Shown: piece by piece, positions 59,901-64,000 of the stretch
How the letters are laid out: every line of letters starts with the position of its first letter
How positions within the stretch are numbered: position 1 is the first letter of the stretch
Assembly (NCBI GenBank): GCA_013002305.1
Contig: JABDKG010000025.1
Span: 1-64,000, forward strand
Direction: 5' to 3'
DNA length: 64,000 bases
Origin: Hellea sp.
GTDB taxonomy: Bacteria; Pseudomonadota; Alphaproteobacteria; Caulobacterales; Maricaulaceae
Made by a program: the position numbers and the translations under genes
Notes under the pieces: generated by a model
What the model saw: only the letters and a program-made list of their open reading frames with translations
Databases searched by the model: none
Told to the model about the DNA's origin: nothing

Positions 59901-60400
59901 AGAATACGGCGGCGATTGGATGGTTTGGCCGCAATTAACTCACTGATCTGTCCCTGCCGGACGAGAGCTGGAGAATTGGCTCCTGTGCTGGCATCCGCAA
60001 ACAAAAGCTGCACATCTTTGGCGCGGACCGTCTTGTTATTGACCTTATAAGTGCTGCCCTTGCCGGAATTAATAATCCGCGTGACTTCAAGTGTATCATC
60101 ATCATTAAACATAGGCGGCGCGACGCGCGCACGATTGTCAATTGTCAGAGTAACATGGGCTTGGTTGCGGCCGGGGCGCTGTTTCGTGCCGTTAAAGATC
60201 ACATCTTCCATGCCTTTGGCGCGCATGGCTTTGGCGGAATTAGCGCCCATAACCCAGCGTATGGCTTCAAGAAGGTTGGATTTTCCGCAGCCATTGGGGC
60301 CGACAATACCGGTTAGGCCGTGTTCAATTACAAAATCCGTCGGGTCCACAAAAGACTTAAACCCGACCAATCGGACTTGATTGAAAACAAGACCGCCCAT
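56945..60400 (-). CDS. smc: Chromosome segregation protein SMC
   Basis: The 1151-aa ATPase organises and segregates the chromosome. The head has Walker A (GIVGPNGCGKSNLLEAIRWV) near residue 35 and the C-terminal half has signature SLMSGGEQALTATALIFAVF and Walker B (PICVLDEVDAPLDDANV). The two coiled-coil arms lie at about 170-500 and 660-980 and the hinge near 510-640 (LAAALGEDVDAPIGGGAAYK). Start ATG 60400 is 3 bp after the dsbA-like gene stop, so they are co-transcribed. Partner genes scpA and scpB are not in the window. Confidence 0.96.
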   Translation of the reverse strand: MGGLVFNQVRLVGFKSFVDPTDFVIEHGLTGIVGPNGCGKSNLLEAIRWVMGANSAKAMRAKGMEDVIFNGTKQRPGRNQAHVTLTIDNRARVAPPMFNDDDTLEVTRIINSGKGSTYKVNNKTVRAKDVQLLFADASTGANSPALVRQGQISELIAAKPSNRRRILEEAAGISGLHNRRHEAELRLRAAETNLDRLDDVIRQIESQLLSLRRQSRQAARYKRLAGEINEYKSLLWLKRWESALETLAASQEAFKVCEAQVQDTAARSSELGRLAAEKAETLDPKREEQIIAAAVLARLNAAKESLEQDEHAAKSEIRKLEQQLEQLATDIAREQGIVSDADMAIDRLSAEFDHLTSLADTTAALEDAAQTAEAAISARSELENAYNELTRQLADLNARRELAERELNQSETRLERLENEKQDAEEKLAGLSAGDNHNSANLFAASAREAIDLLETSRTKEQNLAEARQQAELADQSAREALSAAQSEVSKLEAEQSAIEKILRRNDGDDWTPALAKLDVQKGYEKALAAALGEDVDAPIGGGAAYKWTGANVPNSSLPNGAEPLSKFVSAPAELSARLSQIGVVPDSKISSLKSDLKPGQRLVSSSGHLMRWDGFEIQAEAETPAVIRLGQQNRLSDIEAEIKAKSGVFESARRASETARQSRRDADDAHRTARQAIPELERKERAAQASLTQYETDIARETAQKTALEDRIERLSMEIRDVTAQRASALEFKKGFKDTEQDEARKSELFGQLSAARAEADEASAAYRTLKNEADARKSRLEAVTNEKGAWETRGATAAERVKTLSGRREGTELALNSATDGPDQFEARRTKLFNELEAAESRRKSAADNLAEAETNLKSAESAARDAEAAHGQAREQRAAAEARATSAAERIEETKARIMETLNCEPGGLTEQLGDLSPESNLTESDIERKLERLQNERERMGGVNLRADVEAEEQEKRLVAMNDERADLIAAIARLREGIDELNSEGRKKLLAAFDTVNGHFSRLFTTLFGGGEASLALTESDDPLEAGLEIMVSPPGKKLGSMSLMSGGEQALTATALIFAVFLSNPAPICVLDEVDAPLDDANVSRYCNLLDEMTKQTSTKFIAITHNAVTMSRMNRLFGVTMAEQGVSQLVSMELESAAQLVAAE

Positions 60401-60403
60401 ATT

Positions 60404-61081
60404 TTACTCAGCCGCCTCGGCTTCGCTTAAGAGCGGCCCAATAACGCCATCAAAATCTTCTATTTTGAACATTTTTTTACCGGGATAACGGATGCCGTTG
60501 ATAAAAAATGTTGGCGTACTGTCAACGCCAAGATCTTTGCCTTTTTTCTGAATAGCTTCATATTTGGCGCGCCATTCAGGATCTTGCGAGCATTCCTCAT
60601 ATTGCTGGACGGATATCCCGGAGGATTTTGCCAGCTCTTCATAAGCTTTGCGAATATTAGGTGCATTCAGAATAGCGGATTGCCGCTTGAACTGGGCGTT
60701 GATGTTTCTGAAAAACTTCTCCTCGCCGGCGCAGTTTGCAATTGTGAAGCCTGCATAATCCATGGAGTCATTAATTTCGAACTCGCGGAAGACAAATCGG
60801 ACTTTGCCGGAGTCGATATATTTGGCTTTGAAATCGGGATAGACATTATTATGCCAGTTTCCGCAGGCGCCGCAGGTGACAGACGCATATTCGACTACTG
60901 TCACGGGCGCGCTAGCATCGCCAAGAATATGGTCGCCTTCGACAAGGAAATCGTCCGAAGACCCGGCTGTTGTCGATGCAGTCTCGTCACCGCCGCTGCC
61001 GCAAGCGGTCAAAGCCACCGCCATCATCGTCGCGATCGCAAATTTCTTTAGGCCCGAATCAAATTTCAGATATCCATTCAT
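60404..61081 (-). CDS. DsbA-family thiol:disulfide lipoprotein (copy 2)
   Basis: The 225-aa periplasmic thioredoxin-fold protein begins with a lipoprotein signal (KKFAIATMMAVALTACGSGG, lipobox LTAC). The redox site is CGAC in VEYASVTCGACGNWHNNVYP, the cis-Pro region is GVDSTPTFFINGIRYPG and the rest matches the DsbA/ScsC-like helical insert. I use ATG 61081 with GGGAGACTTGACC upstream; an upstream start at 61114 would add unneeded residues. It lies between copy 1 and smc, and in this order (dciA, dsbA, smc) DsbA-like proteins are usual in alphaproteobacteria. Confidence 0.88.
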   Translation of the reverse strand: MNGYLKFDSGLKKFAIATMMAVALTACGSGGDETASTTAGSSDDFLVEGDHILGDASAPVTVVEYASVTCGACGNWHNNVYPDFKAKYIDSGKVRFVFREFEINDSMDYAGFTIANCAGEEKFFRNINAQFKRQSAILNAPNIRKAYEELAKSSGISVQQYEECSQDPEWRAKYEAIQKKGKDLGVDSTPTFFINGIRYPGKKMFKIEDFDGVIGPLLSEAEAAE

Positions 61082-61132
61082 GGTCAAGTCTCCCATTTTC
61101 CGACGCAAAGGCAAGAATAGTGTAAGGCTTTT

Positions 61133-61146
61133 GTTAATTTATTAAC
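61133..61146. promoter_or_regulatory. AT-rich palindrome between the two DsbA-like genes
   Basis: GTTAAT-TT-ATTAAC is a 14-bp inverted repeat with perfect 6-bp arms, about 52 bp upstream of copy 2's ATG. It may be an operator or a chance AT-rich repeat. Confidence 0.3.
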
Positions 61147-61198
61147 ATTTTCCTAACGGGACGCGGCCTATCACAGGAAAATGAGGCTATTTTATGGA

Positions 61199-62011
61199 TT
61201 AGCGGCCGCTTTTACCCGTGATCACTGAAATCAGGTGGTCTGCGGACTTATCATGGCCACTTACGGTCTCGCCATTGATGATGATTCCAGGAACGGCCTG
61301 CATGCCGGCGCCTGTCATTCTTAGGCCCGCATTTTGAAACCGGTCACTATGCGACGGATCATCAAAGCAGGCCGTGAGTTTCTCTTCTGTTTCCAGTCCG
61401 GCTTTCGCCGCTAAACTCTCTAACTTTTCCTTAATGGTACCATCTTCCAGCGCTGCAAATGTCTCGTCTTGATGAGCCATTTGATATTCGATCATGTCAA
61501 AATATTGGTTATCAGGCGCGCAGTTGGCCATAACAAAACCGGTTGCAGCCAATTGGGCGGGATTGGTTGGAATTTCGCGAAAAGCGACCTGAAGCATACC
61601 CGTCTCAACATATCCGGATTTGATTTTAGGCCAATCTGTTGCAAACCAATCGGCGCAGTGCGGGCAGGTCACTGAGGCGTATATTATCATATTATTGGCT
61701 GCGTCTGCGGCGCCAATAACATGGTCGTCGGGCGCGATCGTATAGACATGGTCAATATCGACCTCTTGCGGCGCAATGCTATGATCATGTCCATGGTCAT
61801 CGGCTCCGTGATCATGGTCGGCATGACCGGATTGATCATCCGGTGCGCTAACGGGTGTAATTTCTATTTGATCATTGGCTACTGTGTCAGTTTGCACAGC
61901 GCCGTCATTTTCCATATTTGCCGCCTGATCGTCTTTGGCGCAGGCCGTCGTTGTCAGGCCGAGCAGAATTGCCGCCGAGATCATTGAAAATTTCTTCACA
62001 GTGTGAGCCAT
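61199..62011 (-). CDS. DsbA-family lipoprotein with a histidine-rich linker (copy 1)
   Basis: The 270-aa protein has a lipoprotein signal (FSMISAAILLGLTTTACAKD, lipobox TTAC). The thioredoxin fold has the site CPHC in IIYASVTCPHCADWFATDWP and a cis-Pro region AGMQAVPGIIINGETVSG. Between the signal and fold lies a linker of about 50 residues rich in His and Asp (SGHADHDHGADDHGHDHSIA), able to bind metal such as zinc or copper. It is the paralogue of copy 2. It is co-directional with dciA and smc, 11 bp after the dciA stop. A role in disulfide or metal-thiol homeostasis is an inference. Confidence 0.87.
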   Translation of the reverse strand: MAHTVKKFSMISAAILLGLTTTACAKDDQAANMENDGAVQTDTVANDQIEITPVSAPDDQSGHADHDHGADDHGHDHSIAPQEVDIDHVYTIAPDDHVIGAADAANNMIIYASVTCPHCADWFATDWPKIKSGYVETGMLQVAFREIPTNPAQLAATGFVMANCAPDNQYFDMIEYQMAHQDETFAALEDGTIKEKLESLAAKAGLETEEKLTACFDDPSHSDRFQNAGLRMTGAGMQAVPGIIINGETVSGHDKSADHLISVITGKSGR

Positions 62012-62022
62012 TTTAGCATCCT

Positions 62023-62568
62023 TTATTCTGTCCGGCCGATTGTGTGGCGTCCTAGCCGTTCCAGCGCATTCCTTACGTCAGGGTCTTTTACATTTTCCAG
62101 AGAAGATTGCAGTCTATCTGCTTCACCCGGCGTTAAGTCTTTGCGGCGTTGAACCTGACTCCCGGCTAATTGTCCATCTTTTATTTTGGACTGGATGACT
62201 TTGATATGCCGGATATAACCCGGCCCTAAATAGCCATTCGTCTTATCAATAATTGACTGTCCCGCTGCCATGATTAATGCCGCTGCTGGTCCTGGAGCCG
62301 AAATTAAAAGCGTTCGGCCCTCCCGGCCACCCAGAAATCGGACTGGTCTCGAGATGCGCGCAAATCGAGTTCCAACAATTTCTTCCCAATGCTCGGTTAA
62401 GCCCGATCGGCCTGCACCAAATTTTGCTGACAATGGCCGCATGATTTTCGACACGGCCGACTCTGCACGCGGAACACTACGATATGCCCGTTTTCCGCGC
62501 TGTCCGGCTAACCAGCGGTTAATAGCAGCCGAATTTCTTTTGTCATTTTCAGGGTCATCCTGTTGCAT
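62023..62568 (-). CDS. dciA: DciA-like DUF721 protein
   Basis: The 181-aa protein has a DUF721 domain (about 50-140): LSAKFGAGRSGLTEHWEEIV, GREGRTLLISAPGPAAALIM and NGYLGPGYIRHIKVIQSKI. DUF721 proteins (DciA) help load the DnaB helicase in bacteria without DnaC. The N-terminal 40 residues are basic and the C-terminus is charged, probably disordered. ATG 62568 is just 10 bp from the divergent mutY ATG, leaving no room for separate promoters outside the genes. Position in the mutY-dciA-dsbA-smc cluster supports the call. Confidence 0.85.
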   Translation of the reverse strand: MQQDDPENDKRNSAAINRWLAGQRGKRAYRSVPRAESAVSKIMRPLSAKFGAGRSGLTEHWEEIVGTRFARISRPVRFLGGREGRTLLISAPGPAAALIMAAGQSIIDKTNGYLGPGYIRHIKVIQSKIKDGQLAGSQVQRRKDLTPGEADRLQSSLENVKDPDVRNALERLGRHTIGRTE

Positions 62569-62578
62569 GCTGCGTTAA

Positions 62579-63691
62579 ATGCCCTATGCGAAGGACAAGG
62601 TAAAGATAGTAGTGGTTAAACTTCAGTCACATGTACCCAATTTAAGGGCCAGATTGCTGGATTGGTATGACCAGCAGGGGCGGATTTTGCCATGGCGTAT
62701 CCGGCCGGAAGATCGTGCGCGCGGTATGAGCGCAGACCCCTACGCGATTTGGCTCTCGGAAATAATGTTGCAGCAAACGACCGTGTCGCACGCAACGCCC
62801 TATTGGAAAAAATTTCTGGCGCGCTGGCCCAGCGTGATAGATCTGGCCAATGCCAACCGAGATCAGGTTCTGACAGAATGGGCGGGGCTGGGATATTATG
62901 CGCGGGCCAGAAATCTTCATAAATGCGCGGAGGTCGTCCGCGATAGGTTTGGCGGACAATTTCCCGAGACAGAAAGACAGCTTCTCGACCTGCCGGGCAT
63001 CGGACCCTATACGGCCGCGACGATGGCCGCAATTTGCTTTGGCGAGCCCACCAATATTGTCGACGGCAATGTCGAGCGGGTAATTTCGCGGCTTTACGGC
63101 GAAGCGGCGCCGCTTCCTAAATCAAAGCTATTGTTGCGCAAACTTGCAGCGCCCCTTGCCGATCCGGATAGGCCGGGAGATTACGGGCAGGCCTTGATGG
63201 ATTTGGGGGCTACGATTTGCACGCCGCGGGCGCCTCAATGTTCGGCGTGCCCTTGGAATTTGGCGTGCCGAGCATTAAGAGATGGGGAACCTGAAAAATA
63301 CCCGCAAAAAATTCGTAAAGTTAAGCCCGTCAAATTTGGGGCCGTATTTGCACTCATTTACGATGATCATATTCTCTTACGTCAACGGCCTGACAAAGGA
63401 TTACTCGGCGGGATGTTAGAGCTCCCGACAACGACCTGGAACGAAGCGATGACGGACAGGCCATTTGAATATGCCCCAACCGACAAAAATTGGGAGAAAT
63501 GCAGCGGGCAGATCAAACACATCTTTACCCATTTTGAGCTTAGGCTTGATGTTTACAGGGCAGCATCCAAGGCACAAACATTAGACGGAATTTGGGCGAA
63601 AACAAAAAATCTATCAAATTATCCAATTCCGACTTTGACGAAAAAAGCGATTAAGCTAGCATTGGATGAAGTTAATAGGAGAGAGACATGA
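62579..63691 (+). CDS. mutY: A/G-specific adenine glycosylase
   Basis: The 370-aa repair enzyme removes adenine opposite 8-oxoguanine. The catalytic Glu lies in IWLSEIMLQQTTVSHATPYW, the helix-hairpin-helix and catalytic Asp are in LLDLPGIGPYTAATMAAICF and PTNIVDGNVERVISRLYGEA, and the 4Fe-4S cluster has C-X6-C-X2-C-X5-C (CTPRAPQCSACPWNLAC). The C-terminal NUDIX-like domain recognises 8-oxoG (DDHILLRQRPDKGLLGGMLE). A TGA stop overlaps the ATG of the GFA gene by 4 nt (ATGA). Confidence 0.96.
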   Translation: MPYAKDKVKIVVVKLQSHVPNLRARLLDWYDQQGRILPWRIRPEDRARGMSADPYAIWLSEIMLQQTTVSHATPYWKKFLARWPSVIDLANANRDQVLTEWAGLGYYARARNLHKCAEVVRDRFGGQFPETERQLLDLPGIGPYTAATMAAICFGEPTNIVDGNVERVISRLYGEAAPLPKSKLLLRKLAAPLADPDRPGDYGQALMDLGATICTPRAPQCSACPWNLACRALRDGEPEKYPQKIRKVKPVKFGAVFALIYDDHILLRQRPDKGLLGGMLELPTTTWNEAMTDRPFEYAPTDKNWEKCSGQIKHIFTHFELRLDVYRAASKAQTLDGIWAKTKNLSNYPIPTLTKKAIKLALDEVNRRET

Positions 63692-64000
63692 CAATATTAA
63701 CCGGAAACTGCCTGTGCGGCCAAGTCAGCTTTGAGGCCGATGGCGATATTACGATGATGGGAAATTGTCATTGTACAGATTGTCAACAAATCACGGGCGC
63801 AGGCTTTGCGACCCTCGTTTTCATGAATGAAAACAACGTCAAAATTTCAGGAGAGACCAAACGATTTGAACATACTGTAGATAGCGGTAATGCACTCACC
63901 AAGGATTTTTGCCCAAATTGCGGTTCTCAGATGTTTGGCGGAAACGTCTTAAGGCCGGGGTCGATCGCGTTGCGGCTTGGCAGTATTAACGAAAAAGAAC
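63688..64000 (+). CDS. GFA-family (Gfa/CENP-V-like) zinc protein, 3' end outside window
   Basis: The frame from ATG 63688 is open to the window end (at least 104 residues). It has the zinc cysteines of the family: GNCLCGQVSFEADGD, GNCHCTDCQQITGAGFATLV and FCPNCGSQMFGGNVL. These match the glutathione-dependent formaldehyde-activating (GFA) fold. GGAGAGAGAC lies upstream. Start overlaps the mutY stop, so it is translated from the same message. The family often acts in formaldehyde or thiol metabolism, but most members have no known substrate. Confidence 0.9.
   Translation, partial: MTILTGNCLCGQVSFEADGDITMMGNCHCTDCQQITGAGFATLVFMNENNVKISGETKRFEHTVDSGNALTKDFCPNCGSQMFGGNVLRPGSIALRLGSINEKE

Overview
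This 64 kb window looks like chromosomal core DNA of an alphaproteobacterium, most like the marine stalked or prosthecate group (Hyphomonadaceae/Maricaulales). The lineage call is an inference from four things. The F0 ATP synthase genes form a separate operon with both b and b' subunits. HisRS has the divergent alphaproteobacterial motif 2 (RNEKPGPGR). The mutY / dciA / dsbA / smc order is typical of the class. The accessory set (TonB receptor, tryptophan-halogenase family enzyme, AlkB hydroxylase, RND pump) fits a marine heterotroph. GC looks moderate and no phage, IS or CRISPR is visible.

Layout. 0-2.5 kb is gene-poor: the start of a gene leaving the window, two hairpins, a Sel1-repeat secreted protein with nearly identical 108-bp repeats, tRNA-Val(GAC) and a small, probably frameshifted ORF. 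2.5-7 kb holds an RND adaptor and pump. 7-17 kb holds hisS, gloC with a methyltransferase, phhB, a VanZ-like protein, a GNAT, an AGCS symporter, an aromatic aminotransferase, PPK2 and an ABC-F ATPase. 17-24.4 kb holds a large mechanosensitive channel and a divergent alkB / tetR-TonB receptor module whose 114-bp intergenic region carries two 18-bp palindromes over the predicted alkB promoter. 24.4-29.6 kb holds prfA coupled to a flavin halogenase-like gene, a broken-gene remnant, a kelch protein and trmD-rplS.

29.7-33 kb is a phage-shock (envelope stress) locus: divergent pspF and an operon of two unlisted small ORFs, pspA, pspB, pspC and a small exported protein. PspF lacks the GAFTGA loop that contacts sigma-54 and has a changed Walker B motif, and I find no -24/-12 promoter upstream of the operon. 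This is the most interesting signal in the window.

33-47 kb holds mnmC, a small GIY-YIG-like protein, rpmE (zinc-free type), a DUF2853 gene, suhB-efp, a GH5 glycosidase, a duplicated FG-GAP lipoprotein, serC-serA, two small unknown genes and asd. 46.8-54.2 kb is a minus-strand cluster: glycosyltransferase, kdsD, pgm, a Tat-exported PhoD phosphatase and two tandem sulfotransferase-like genes, suggesting sugar-phosphate and envelope polysaccharide work. 54.2-56.9 kb is the F0 operon (atpI-B-E-F'-F). 57-64 kb holds smc preceded by two DsbA-like lipoproteins and dciA, then divergent mutY and the start of a GFA-family gene that runs off the window.

Tight coupling by 1-4 nt overlaps is common (tetR-TBDR, efp-suhB, GT2-kdsD, mutY-GFA). 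Two genes (trmD, pspF) have promoter-like boxes placed so that their mRNAs may be leaderless.
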